A stretch of DNA of 64,000 nt from G963674685 sp963674685 (GTDB lineage: Bacteria; Lernaellota; Lernaellaia; JACKCT01). Positions 46,201-52,924 of this stretch are shown here, in pieces (within the stretch, counting starts at the first letter, position 1; every line of letters starts with the position of its first letter). The stretch covers positions 744,001 to 808,000 of the forward strand of contig CAXXWT010000009.1 of NCBI GenBank assembly GCA_963674685.2. Reading direction: 5' to 3'. The position numbers were made by a program, and so were the translations under genes. The notes below the pieces were generated by a model, which was given only the letters and a program-made list of their open reading frames with translations, had not been told where the DNA came from and did no database searches.

Positions 46201-48936
46201 ACGACGACAACGTCAACTACGACAACGTCAACTACGACAACATCGTCTACGACGACCAGTTCCACGACGACATCAAGTTCAACAACCACAAGTACGACGA
46301 CCACAACGGCGCCGCCGACTACGACGACAACCACAACGACGACAAGCACGACCACGACGACGCAATGTCTGCCGCCGAACATGCCCCTGGCATTCGACGC
46401 GCAGGCTCTTGGTCAGGATGTCATAGAACTGACTTGGATTGACGACAGTGATTTTGAGACGGGCTACATTGTCGAAGAGGAAATCGACATAGCCGGCAAT
46501 CCTACATGGCAGGTTATTGAAGAGCTGCCCATGGATACGCAGTCGTGGCTCCATGAGGATCTCGAATGTGGAACCATGCATAACTATCGAGTATACGCGT
46601 ACAACGACTGCGGGGATTCGGAAATCGCCGGTCCCACGCAGGAGATGACGGATCCTTGCCCGACGACGACTACAACCAGCACGACGACAACATCCACGAC
46701 GACCACGACGACGGCTCCGCCAACAACCACGACAACGACGACGACTACGACAGCGCCGCCGACGACAACATCGTCTACGATGACCAGTTCCACGACGACA
46801 TCAAGTTCAACAACCACAAGTACGACGACCACAACGGCGCCGCCGACTACGACGACAACCACAACGACGACAAGCACGACCACGACGACGCAATGTCTGC
46901 CGCCGAATGCGCCTCTGGCTTTTGATGTACAGGCTCTCGGCCCGGATGTCATAGAACTGACCTGGGTTGACGACAGCGATAGCGAGACAGGCTACATTGT
47001 CGAAGAGGAAATCGACATAGCCGGCAATCCTACATGGCAGGTTATTGAAGAACTGCCCATGGATACGGAATCGTGGCTCCATGAGGATCTGGATTGCGGC
47101 AGCAGCCACAACTATAGGATTTATGCGTATAACGACTGCGGGGATTCGGAAATCGCCGGTCCCATGCAGGAGATGACGGATCCTTGCCCGACGACGACTA
47201 CAACCAGCACGACGACAACATCCACGACGACCACGACGACAACTCCGCCAACAACCACGACAAGTACGACGACAACATCCACGACGACCACGACGACGGC
47301 TCCGCCAACAACCACGACAACGACTAGCACGACGACAACGCAGCCGCCGACCACGACGACGGCTCCGCCAACAACCACGACAACTACAACGACGACAGCG
47401 CCGCCGACGACAACATCAACTTCCACAAGCACTTCGACATCGACAACAACAACAACGCCGCCGACCACGACGACGACAAGCACAACAACAACGCAGCCGC
47501 CCACCACGACGACAACGTCAACTACGACAACGTCAACTACGACAACATCGTCTACGACGACCAGTTCCACGACGACATCAAGTTCAACAACCACAAGTAC
47601 GACGACCACAACGGCGCCGCCGACTACGACGACAACCACAACGACGACAAGCACGACCACGACGACGCAATGTCTGCCGCCGAACATGCCCCTGGCATTC
47701 GACGCGCAGGCTCTTGGTCAGGATGTCATAGAACTGACTTGGATTGACGACAGTGATTTTGAGACGGGCTACATTGTCGAAGAGGAAATCGACGTCGCCG
47801 GCAATCCTACATGGCAGGTTATTGAAGAACTGCCCATGGATACGGAATCGTGGCTCCATGAGGATCTGGATTGCGGCAGCAGCCACAACTATAGGATTTA
47901 TGCGTATAACGACTGCGGGGATTCGGAAATCGCCGGTCCCACGCAGGAGATGACGGATCCTTGCCCGACCACAACCACGACAAGTACGACGACAACTTCG
48001 ACTACGACGACAACCGCGCCGCCGACTACGACAACAACGACGACCACCACGACTACGGCTTTGCCGACCACGACGACGACCACCACGACCATTGCACCGA
48101 CCACTACGGTTCCGACGACAACCACCACTACGACGACAAGTACGACGACCACAACAACTACCACGACGCTTGAGACATCGACGACAATCATGACAACCAC
48201 AACCACAACCACAACAGTTACGTATCTGATCATCGAAGAATCGGACCCAAACTACGCAATTCCGGATGATCAATGCATGAGCCTGCACGAGGATTATATC
48301 GAAGTCAGGGACGGCGCGACGATAATCGACATCAATGTCGGCCTCCTGATCAAACACACTTATCGCGGCGACATGCTTGTCAGCGTCATTTCCCCCGAAG
48401 GCACGGAAGTTGTCTTGTATAACGACACCGAAAACCCGGGCGGCGACAACGCGGAGAACATCTTCGGAACATTCGATTCGGATGTGACGACGCCGATTAA
48501 CAACGGCGTGGACGATCTCGTTCCTTCATACGATAACCGTTCATTCCCCCCGCTGAATTCGGCGGATCCGCTGGGCTCGCTGGACGATTTCGACGGGGAG
48601 AACTCGGAGGGAACCTGGACTCTGGCCATGTGCGACAAAAAGGCCGGCGATACGGGAACATTGCAGTCCTGGGCTGTGTTTATCAGCGGTGAAATGATTA
48701 CCACAACCACGGTGATCACGACGACGACGACAACGACGACAACCGACGATATCGATGACGATACGGACGATGATATAAACGACGATATCAATGACGACAT
48801 CAACGACGATATCGACGACGATACGGCTTCGCCTGCCGATGACGACATGTATAACGACGACGATGACGACGAGTACTACGATCCCGACAGAGGGGTGGAC
48901 TCGGAAAACGATGAGGGAACATGCTGCAGCACATGA
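37267..48936 (+). CDS. giant papain-family (C1A) peptidase lipoprotein with three beta-propellers, four FN3 domains and P domain
   Basis: 3889 residues; AGGAGG precedes the ATG. Layout: lipoprotein signal (Cys 26, CLQGC); propeptide; papain domain with Cys 196 (SSCGSCWAF), His 344 (EGGHIILLIGW) and Asn 362 (AKNSWGSNWGDGG); Cys-rich region (about 398-515); the same jelly-roll-like module as in the C25 peptidase (about 517-676); Thr linker; MopE-like metal-binding motif (DADHDGYGDP ... NSDCDDTN ... DGVDQDCDG, about 748-816); parallel beta-helix (about 820-1217); three sets of seven repeats of about 55 residues (1348-1733, 1852-2241, 2351-2738), each set a likely seven-bladed propeller; four near-identical FN3 domains (2813-3567); P domain (about 3654-3810); a D/N-rich run and the end GTCCST. 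Thr-rich linkers separate nearly all modules. A surface protein for binding and digesting extracellular protein is inferred. Confidence 0.92.
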   Translation: MRNRISFRLFFIIFTGVTLALCLQGCGCVSDSDTVYSKKSSDNNESPENSGASFQEKLLPGSEQLKDESGASDVSNDEAIIIGGENSWYDPIASSDSNSIQTQNTQNGVVDKELERIRQAIRKKGAHWIADANDVWRRSPEERRLLSGAGMPQVSTNDLHYSVDSSFKAPEELDWRNYNGNNYVTPVRNQSSCGSCWAFGAVAVSEAKDAVVQNKVDPMTDFSEQHILSCSGAGNCEDGGSHSGALSYIRDSGVPDDDCFPYIAENSTCDNTCSDWESRVFQIESWSWVTTTDCDLTENPEHIETIKNALMEGPLVTRMVVYEDFHSYSGGVYEYATGAEEGGHIILLIGWDDALECWIAKNSWGSNWGDGGYFYIKWGQVGFGCWTIAVEVASDPYDCYIDGLAYDNGDLNPDNSCQHCDSTTSTTEWTNLTGTSCDDSIFCNGVDTCTDGVCGHAGDPCVLPEICDEVNDFCQTDCDCVMDGECYQQDDANPSDPCLSCDSFYSTTEWKDDRSEESYIEDDGTANSSFAYGGPVPFVTCFTPTQYPSYLSEISVNLSAGSPATPIRFTAYTDSDGTGPPSSSALWTSDQVGSPVTGWNTFDTTDESIYDQPITEGSWCIGMVFQSGDSYNYLRRDTTATTGHTWIYNGGAWYSDTDIGYPATYFIRGKARYCTVTTTTTTTSTQPPTTTTTTTQAPTTTTSTTTTTTLQPTTTTTTQAPTTTTTTSTTTTSTTIITTTSTTSTTIAVDCYRDADHDGYGDPAVTQEFAGACDYGWVENNSDCDDTNIFRYPGAFDFPDDGVDQDCDGSDTTASDDVGVFVAAPPYGDDLNPGTMVEPLATIGAGVATAELVDKSVFVAQGTYEESVATTVSIFGGYDPASWIRDIEMYESIVNGTTISTFTLNQDSEYPSRYTALQGFTVNNDVVASLGVVRVPENAHGVIADCSITSGAESGSPYSIKVLTGAYGELYRNKVWAGTGSYPEALFGTGAEYIKAVDNEFYGGLANYNSDSHADTVALTNVVDALLINNIIIGGESPLAYGASVLINATSTTSNVTLINNVISGGSALSSHHGVNSMYEAHVTLANNIIDGGDSTNYIASAVYKANTTPSPSYTLYNNNLWGENTDSLVTSIGTFNDLADVNGCVWGGCADASGNISEDPLYADKDNGDYHLTQSSPCVDYGIDPTDWQPFGAVHYDMDEQDRPNETTWDIGADEFYPTTTTTTSTTTTSTTTTTTTTTSTSTTVEPTTTTTTTQLPTTTTTTTQIPTTTTTTQLPTTTTSTSTTTVAPTTTSTTTTTVAPTTTTTTTSTTTTSVTTTSTTTTTEPLPTTTTTTTTTSTTSTTRPPHCEFVVNTYLTGNQYNADICYDGNGDFVVVWESDGQDGDGFGIYGQKFDYDAEPIGDEFIVNTTQTGDQRYPAIACGYDDASFVVTWQGPDASGQGVYAQRYDSGGEATGAEFPVNDTTANDQTDPDIAIGSDGNILIAWTSFYQGSDAEYGIVARTFNSSGVALTGEFQVNTFTTNWQYLPAVAANDSGAFVIVWASAGQENNYGIYGQLYDFSTGPVGSEFHANTYETGSQSYPDVAMDSTGAFVVVWESDGQDEDLTGIFGQRFDSSGSPAGSEFPVNSWTDNIQQRPAVSVGPNDEFSVAWASMSQDGSNYGVFGQAYDSAGSEINDEFRMNTTVLNSQSNPAMAFSPDGELTAVWTNYTASVAYNDVFGQIFTGSEPYCSPFTTTTTTTTSTTTTTTSTTTTSTTTSTAPPTTTTTTTTTTTSTTTTVEPTTTTTTQAPTTTSTTTTTAPTTTTTTQEPTTSTTSTTMAPTTTSSTTTEPSTTTTTSTSSTTTTTYDGSVDCEFQANTYTNLDQEDSHVALGPDGQFIVTWSSEGQDGDLRGVYARRYNDTGLPIGSEFQVNTVTDDLQYESAVAMGSDGSFVISWSSRHEAYSHRVWARIFDNEGNPVGDDFQFPTWSTSNTRYSDIAMDDVGNFVIVVDGQNSSDDLWRVGKQLYDSDGNTVGGTSYFPTTGTISTNHPSVAMSIDGDFAVAWQKMEESGLWNVNATFFDETGASMAGPVQVNTFDNNWQRYPDVAVDDAGNYVIVWQSLYQDGSMEGIYGQRYDFAGTTIGGEFQLNDYYEEIQEFPAVDMTPDGDFVAAWTSELQDGSLNSVYGRRFNFDGAPKGDEYAGNVYTDGSQEIPDIAVDGIGNFVVVWQSDGQDGSGYGVYGRRFDDNANVLCPGESWPSTITTTTTTTAPPTTTTTSSTTSTSTTTSTTTTTAPATTTTTTAPTTTSTTSTTVAPTTTTTTTSTSTTTSSTTSTSTTTTSTTTTTEPPTTTTTTTTTTSTTTTTMSDRCEFVVNETTDGSQHYPAVGLSENGNIIIGWSADTQDGDSYGIFGRSYDYYLQPLTGETLWNSYTTNTQWFPEIAVDPSGNAIAVWESYGQDGSNYGIYGRLLDSTGNPAGGEFQVNTTTDYVQREPALDTDAYGNFVVVWHTIVHDGDGTGVFGQRLDSSGAGLGEEFLVNTTILGNQEDADVAVSDTGDFIVTWTSENVDGDERAICAQRYDANGDAVGLETRINTTTDGNQTSSTIAMDAAGNFAVAWVCYDVNLYTSNIMAQLFDSSMNPVGGEFTVNTYTTGKQTNPEAAMTPGGNFVITWQSTSQDGNIEGVYGQQYETNGTPRGDEFRVNDYTYGNQWYQKVDMDGDGKFIVAWASELQDGDSWGIVAQMFDADGLPYCPVAPTTTTTITTTSTTTTQETTTTTTSTTTTAPSTTTTTTQLPTTTTVPPTTTTSSTQLPTTTTTTTTTSTTTTTQCLPPNAPLAFDAHALGQDVIELTWVDDSDSETGYIVEEEIDIAGNPTWQVIEELPMDTQSWLHEDLECGTMHNYRVYAYNDCGDSEIAGPTQEMTDPCPTTTTTSTTTTSTTTTTTAPPTTTTTTTTTTAPPTTTSTSTSTSTSTTTTAPPTTTTTSTTTTQPPTTTTTSTTTTSTTTTSSTTTSSTTTSSSTTTSTTTTTAPPTTTTTTTTTSTTTTTQCLPPNMPLAFDAQALGQDVIELTWIDDSDFETGYIVEEEIDIAGNPTWQVIEELPMDTQSWLHEDLECGTMHNYRVYAYNDCGDSEIAGPTQEMTDPCPTTTTTSTTTTSTTTTTTAPPTTTTTTTTTTAPPTTTSSTMTSSTTTSSSTTTSTTTTTAPPTTTTTTTTTSTTTTTQCLPPNAPLAFDVQALGPDVIELTWVDDSDSETGYIVEEEIDIAGNPTWQVIEELPMDTESWLHEDLDCGSSHNYRIYAYNDCGDSEIAGPMQEMTDPCPTTTTTSTTTTSTTTTTTTPPTTTTSTTTTSTTTTTTAPPTTTTTTSTTTTQPPTTTTAPPTTTTTTTTTAPPTTTSTSTSTSTSTTTTTPPTTTTTSTTTTQPPTTTTTSTTTTSTTTTSSTTTSSTTTSSSTTTSTTTTTAPPTTTTTTTTTSTTTTTQCLPPNMPLAFDAQALGQDVIELTWIDDSDFETGYIVEEEIDVAGNPTWQVIEELPMDTESWLHEDLDCGSSHNYRIYAYNDCGDSEIAGPTQEMTDPCPTTTTTSTTTTSTTTTTAPPTTTTTTTTTTTALPTTTTTTTTIAPTTTVPTTTTTTTTSTTTTTTTTTLETSTTIMTTTTTTTTVTYLIIEESDPNYAIPDDQCMSLHEDYIEVRDGATIIDINVGLLIKHTYRGDMLVSVISPEGTEVVLYNDTENPGGDNAENIFGTFDSDVTTPINNGVDDLVPSYDNRSFPPLNSADPLGSLDDFDGENSEGTWTLAMCDKKAGDTGTLQSWAVFISGEMITTTTVITTTTTTTTTDDIDDDTDDDINDDINDDINDDIDDDTASPADDDMYNDDDDDEYYDPDRGVDSENDEGTCCST
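45703..47967 (+). repeat. four near-identical FN3 cassettes with Thr linkers
   Basis: 300-bp FN3 units start at 45703, 46363, 46891 and 47668. They share long identical DNA runs, including synonymous positions, and the Thr-linker DNA between them (46003-46362, 46663-46890, 47191-47667) repeats too, with blocks added or missing. This is the mark of recent duplication or recombination rather than old divergence. Confidence 0.9.
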
Positions 48937-48997
48937 TGTCATTAAAGCGCTGTCGCTGAATGAAAAAATACAGGACGGATTTATTGAAATCGCCGAA

Positions 48998-49013
48998 CGC
49001 AATGTTCATTGCG
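48998..49013. promoter_or_regulatory. short palindrome upstream of the TolC-family gene
   Basis: CGCAATG-TT-CATTGCG, 7-bp arms with two bases between, 115 bp before the start. It might be an operator. Nothing else is seen in 48937-49127 except the ribosome-binding site. Confidence 0.25.
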
Positions 49014-49127
49014 GGGACTGTTCAATTTCATCAGCTTATCGTATAAAACTCGGACTTGGCGCCACTTGAGGAGTTGATTTTGAATCCGGCGCATAATTAT
49101 ACAGGCGCGTCAATAACGGAGAAGAAA

Positions 49128-50486
49128 ATGAGTTCCGCTTCCCGCTACGCACTCATCATCGCGACCATCCTGGTCTTCGCCGCGGTTTCAAGCGCGAACG
49201 CGGAGGTTCTTACCCTGGAAAAAGCCGTTTCGCTGGCCATGGAAAACAATCGTTCGCTCAATGCTCAGAAATATAACGAATCGGCGGCGAAATGGGGCCA
49301 GGCCGAAAGCGTCAGCGCTTACTTGCCGAAAGTGTACTTCAAAAGCTCGGCAACCCGCATCGATCCGGACACGCTGGAAGAGATTGAAGACGCCTATGAT
49401 GAAACGAAAAAATTATATAATAGCTTCGGAATGGATACTTCCGAACTGGAGCCCTCCGGTTGGAAGGATACTTACTCGTCATATGTTCAGGTCGTTCAGC
49501 CGATCTTCAACGGAGGGGCGGAAATTGCGGGAATACACGCCGCGACCATGGAAAAACGAAGGCAGGTTCATCACACGCAGGATATGACGGCGGCGACGGT
49601 CAACGAAGTCAAACAGGCTTATTACCAGGCTCAAAGGGCATTTTCGCTTGAAGACACGAGCCGTGAGGCCCTTGAGCTTGCGAAGGAAACCTTGAAACTG
49701 ACCAAGGCCCGATATGAGGTGGGACAAGTCAGCAAAGCCGAAGTTCTGCGTTGGGAAAGCCAGGTCGCGCAGGTGGAAGGCGACCTGATCGAGGCGTCGA
49801 ACACAATGCGTTTGGCGAGACTTAGCATGAACATGGTTATCGGCGCCGAATTAACCCAAACCTGGGATTTTCCACCGACGAACCTGGACGCGGAACCGGG
49901 GATGGGGAAACCGTTGAAGACATTGACGGAATTTCCTGATTTCTCTCAATACTCCGCCCATCCCAGCATCAAGGAAATGGACGACACGGTCGGACTTTCA
50001 AAAAGCGAGCGGCTTGGATCGATTTCCAACGTTTTGCCGAGTTTGAACTTCGTTTTCAATTATAACTGGGAATCCAACGATACGCTGGAACTGGACGGCG
50101 ATGAAAGCTGGACGGCGACCCTGAGCCTGGAAATACCCATATTCCAAAGCCTCGGAGGCGCATTCGGCATCATGGGTTCGCAGCGCAAGGTCCAGGCCTC
50201 CCGGCTTCAGCGCGACGAGTACAGGCGCTCATTCCTCACCAGGGCCTACTCGGCGCAGCTCAATAAAAGATCCGCGGCGCAAAGGGTCAAAGCCGCCAGG
50301 TCCGAACTCGCATTCGCCGATGAAAACATGAAGATCGTCAAGGAAAGGGAAATCCTCGGCGCCGCCACGAATCTTGATTTGCTCGACGCGCAATTCAGCT
50401 ACATTCAAGCCAAAACCCGTCTGGTTTCCGCCTTGGCCGATTTGCTCATCGCCACCGCCGAGTACGATTACATCGCCACGCAGTAA
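49128..50486 (+). CDS. TolC-family outer membrane channel protein
   Basis: 452 residues from the ATG at 49128, which has GGAG upstream and opens a signal peptide ending SSANA. The mature part starts EVLTLEKAVSLAMENNRSL, the typical TolC/OEP opening, and has two helical-hairpin repeats with coiled-coil stretches (REALELAKETLKLTKARYEVGQVSKAEVLRWESQVAQ, read here as KARYEVGQVSKAEVL; and the second ILGAATNLDLLDAQFSY). TolC proteins form the outer-membrane exit for type I secretion or efflux. No inner-membrane partners are nearby, so a role in exporting the giant surface peptidases is only suggested by position. Confidence 0.9.
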   Translation: MSSASRYALIIATILVFAAVSSANAEVLTLEKAVSLAMENNRSLNAQKYNESAAKWGQAESVSAYLPKVYFKSSATRIDPDTLEEIEDAYDETKKLYNSFGMDTSELEPSGWKDTYSSYVQVVQPIFNGGAEIAGIHAATMEKRRQVHHTQDMTAATVNEVKQAYYQAQRAFSLEDTSREALELAKETLKLTKARYEVGQVSKAEVLRWESQVAQVEGDLIEASNTMRLARLSMNMVIGAELTQTWDFPPTNLDAEPGMGKPLKTLTEFPDFSQYSAHPSIKEMDDTVGLSKSERLGSISNVLPSLNFVFNYNWESNDTLELDGDESWTATLSLEIPIFQSLGGAFGIMGSQRKVQASRLQRDEYRRSFLTRAYSAQLNKRSAAQRVKAARSELAFADENMKIVKEREILGAATNLDLLDAQFSYIQAKTRLVSALADLLIATAEYDYIATQ

Positions 50487-50504
50487 AAGGGTGGATATCG
50501 GCCC

Positions 50505-50636
50505 TGCAACTAAATGTAGTTGCAAGACATTCCTTTCACACCCGAGGGCGGGTGTGCCACACATGACGTGCCCGGGCGAAAGGTGCATGGCTTCGGCCCT
50601 GTAGACGTGTGTGGCACAGCGCGGCCCTTCGGCCGC
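50505..50636. repeat. cluster of REP-like palindromes at the left edge of the mobile region
   Basis: Three hairpins in 130 bp: TGCAACTA-AATG-TAGTTGCA (50505-50524), CACACCCG-AGGG-CGGGTGTG (50537-50556) and GCGGCC-CTTC-GGCCGC (near 50620-50636); and a longer 11-bp inverted pair, TGTGCCACACA (50553) with TGTGTGGCACA (50608). The first, 19 bp after the TolC stop, could end its transcript. Together they look like a dispersed palindromic unit. Confidence 0.5.
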
Positions 50637-50735
50637 AACCAAAAGGAATTTTTAAACCGAAGTTCCCCCAAGTAAAATGGCGTAAGTCTTTGATATTGGT
50701 TCGGAAACGTTTCGATGGAAATTCCCGTTACTGGC

Positions 50736-50921
50736 TACAGCCCCAGCAGGTCGAAAGCTTTTCGTTGCAGGGGCGTCGGTTCGGTGAGTTGTTCGAAGGT
50801 CGGCGCATCGGGCCGGGATTTGATTTTGCAGCGGCATTTGCAGCGCGTTCCCAGGGCGGCCAGCAGCGTGTCGAAGCTGTGCACGGGCAGACCGTCGTCC
50901 GTGGCGCGGCGGGCCTTCTAG
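50736..50921 (-). pseudogene. C-terminal remnant of an IS transposase
   Basis: The minus strand reads LPVHSFDTLLAALGTRCKC ... FEQLTEPTPLQRKAFDLLGL and a stop, the usual C-terminal ending of IS4/IS1634-type transposases ('..tfdtLLadLat.. TpLQ.kafeLLg.'). An in-frame stop lies just upstream, so only about 60 codons remain. The rest of 50487-51017 is non-coding. Confidence 0.55.
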
Positions 50922-51017
50922 TGTGGGCTTTCTGCTCGAAGCCAAAGGGGGCAAAGCAGTGGGGCTAAGGGGAAGATCGCCGATGTCGGCGTATCGCGTG
51001 GTGGCATCCGTGCGGTC

Positions 51018-52598
51018 GTGTACGCACGGGTCTCGTCCCGTGAGCAGGCCGAGGGCTACTCCCTGGATGCCCAAGTGAAACTCCTTGATACCTACGCCAA
51101 GGATCGTGGCCTCGCCGTTCCACCGGATCACCGGTTCCTTGAGATCGAGTCCGCCGGTCGTACCGGTCGTGAACGGTTCTCTGAGATGGTGCGGTTCATC
51201 CGGCAGCACAAGACCGTCCGCGATGTGCTCGTGGAGAAAACCGACCGGCTCCTACGAAACCTCGAAGACTGGGTCACCATCGACGACCTCGACGTTCGCA
51301 TCCACCTCGTAAAAGAAGGCGAGGTCATCAGCCGCGAGAGTTCGTCGCACCAGAAGCTGATCCACGGCATCAAGGTCTTGTTGGCCAAGAACTACCTGGA
51401 AAACCTGAGCGAGGAAGTCAAGAAGGGGATGGCCGAGGCCGTCAGTCAGGGTGACTGGCCGCACGACGTGCCGGTGGGCTACCGGCGTGACGCCCTCGGC
51501 GTCATTGGGCACGATCCCGACAAGGCTCCGGTGGTCGAGGAAATCTTCCGGCGCGTGGCCCGTGGCGTGTCCCTCGGTTCCATGAAGGAGTGGCTGGAAC
51601 TCCAGAGCTTCACGGCCACCAAGCGCGGCAAGCGTCCCATCGGCAAGTCCCAAATCGAGAGGATCGTCAAGAACCCGTTTTACGCCGGTCTCATGCGGTG
51701 GAAGGGCCGTATCTACCAGGGCAACCACACGCCCATCGTCCCGATGAAGATGTGGGATGCCGCCAACGCATCCTTGGCGTTACCGGACAACCTTCAAGGC
51801 AAGCACCGCCCGCCGAAGGAAGGCATGACGTACTGGGGCATCATCCGATGTAAGAAGTGCGGTTGCGCGGTGGTAGGAGAAACTAAGAAGGGTGGCCGTT
51901 GGACGTACTACCGCTGCACCCACGGCAAGGGCAACTGCGACCAGGGCTACGTCCGCGCCGAGGTACTCGACGAGCAGTTCAAGGAGATCGTGACGAGGGT
52001 GAAGGTGGACGACGAACTGATCTCATGGATCAAACGCGGACTCCAAGAATCACTCGACGACGAAACCGCATACCACCGTGATTCTGTCGCCGAACTAAGC
52101 AAGCAACTCGACCAGATCAAGCTCTGGAAGAATAAGGTTTACGAGGATCGTTTGGAGGGCACCTTGGCCAAAGATTTCTGGGTGCAGAAAATGAACGAAC
52201 TACAGTTTGAAGAAGCCCGCATCATCTCCGAGATCGAGGCCCACAAGACCGCCGACACCAGATATATGGTACAGGGCACGTGTACTCTCGAACTCGCCCA
52301 ACGTGCCGATAACCTTTGGGAATCTCTCCCTGCGCCGGAAAAGCGCCAGATGCTCGAAATACTACTCTCGAACTCCCTTCTCCTCGATGGAAGGGTCACG
52401 GCGGCGTACAGGCAACCTTTTGATTTGTTAGTGGAAATGGGGGCCGCGTGGGCACAAAAAAAACCGGGCTCCGATCTCTCGGAGCCTGATTTGCACATGT
52501 GGCGGGGTCACCTCGTTGACTTCCGAAGCGCTGCCCGCGAGTACCTGTGGACGCCGGAAACCGAGCACCTCCTGTGCGTGGCGGGAGGGCTGCCATGA
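51018..52598 (+). CDS. large serine recombinase (copy 1)
   Basis: 526 residues from a GTG. N-terminal resolvase fold with the nucleophile Ser in YARVSSREQAEGYSLDAQ, then the Recombinase domain (GYRRDALGVIGHDPDKAPVVEEIF), a zinc ribbon (CKKCGCAVVG ... CTHGKGNCDQGY) and a coiled coil. The frame is open for 32 codons upstream without a standard start, and the first strand (GIRAV before VYARVS) lies there, so the true start may be lost or non-standard. The last 31 codons, after the shared 21-bp end sequence, have no counterpart in copy 2. These enzymes integrate and excise mobile elements at att sites. Confidence 0.88.
   Translation: MYARVSSREQAEGYSLDAQVKLLDTYAKDRGLAVPPDHRFLEIESAGRTGRERFSEMVRFIRQHKTVRDVLVEKTDRLLRNLEDWVTIDDLDVRIHLVKEGEVISRESSSHQKLIHGIKVLLAKNYLENLSEEVKKGMAEAVSQGDWPHDVPVGYRRDALGVIGHDPDKAPVVEEIFRRVARGVSLGSMKEWLELQSFTATKRGKRPIGKSQIERIVKNPFYAGLMRWKGRIYQGNHTPIVPMKMWDAANASLALPDNLQGKHRPPKEGMTYWGIIRCKKCGCAVVGETKKGGRWTYYRCTHGKGNCDQGYVRAEVLDEQFKEIVTRVKVDDELISWIKRGLQESLDDETAYHRDSVAELSKQLDQIKLWKNKVYEDRLEGTLAKDFWVQKMNELQFEEARIISEIEAHKTADTRYMVQGTCTLELAQRADNLWESLPAPEKRQMLEILLSNSLLLDGRVTAAYRQPFDLLVEMGAAWAQKKPGSDLSEPDLHMWRGHLVDFRSAAREYLWTPETEHLLCVAGGLP
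52456..52486 (-). terminator. hairpin terminator relic inside recombinase copy 1
   Basis: On the minus strand GGCTCCGA-GAGA-TCGGAGCC is followed by CCGG and TTTTTTTT: an 8-bp stem with a GNRA loop and an eight-T run. The equivalent place in copy 2 is the terminator of tRNA-Asp. Here the tRNA is absent except for its last bases (TGGCGGGGT on the plus strand). Confidence 0.7.
52488..52508. other. candidate attachment-site core, internal copy
   Basis: 21 bases identical to 58213-58233. They end with the complement of the tRNA-Asp 3' end (TGGCGGGGT); after them the two recombinase loci diverge completely. Confidence 0.5.
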
Positions 52599-52924
52599 AG
52601 ATACCGGCAAGCCAGCACGCCACGAGGCCCGTCGTATCCCGATCCCGCTGGTACGCCTGTACTGCCCACCCCGCGTTCCACCATTCCGTCGATAAGCATA
52701 CGGTCCTGGCGCTGCTGGCCCATTCCCAAAAACCGTCGAACCCGCGCCCGCGTGTGGCGCTTTTTTTTCAGACCGCCGTTTTCGTCGGGCGCGTGGCCCG
52801 CGTGTTCGCGCAGTACCAGGCCCACCGGTCTTTTACCGGCTTTCACGCAAATCCCTCGACGAGGCGGCACCGCATCACGGTCGGACACCGTGATGATACA
52901 GACAGATCAAGGAGGCAGACATGA
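52595..52924 (+). CDS. small basic protein coupled to both recombinase genes
   Basis: 109 residues, rich in Arg and His, no recognised family. Its ATG overlaps the stop of the large recombinase (ATGA at 52595) and its stop overlaps the start of the small resolvase (ATGA at 52921), and GGGAGGG lies seven bases upstream. Double overlap and Shine-Dalgarno favour real translation; the odd composition argues against. It may act on recombination directionality, but nothing in the sequence proves it. Confidence 0.4.
   Translation: MKIPASQHATRPVVSRSRWYACTAHPAFHHSVDKHTVLALLAHSQKPSNPRPRVALFFQTAVFVGRVARVFAQYQAHRSFTGFHANPSTRRHRITVGHRDDTDRSRRQT

Noticed and set aside
39207..48233. Many poly-Val minus-strand ORFs in the giant gene
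   Set aside because: They are the complement of Thr codon runs (ACN gives GTN-type frames); they have no Shine-Dalgarno, no domain and break at each globular module.
50609..51209. Overlapping ORFs on both strands before recombinase copy 1
   Set aside because: The recognisable content is a transposase C-terminus in another minus frame (50736-50921); the longer frames show no family features.
52508..52888. Minus-strand ORF opposite the small basic protein
   Set aside because: No Shine-Dalgarno or domain; the plus frame has coupled start and stop.
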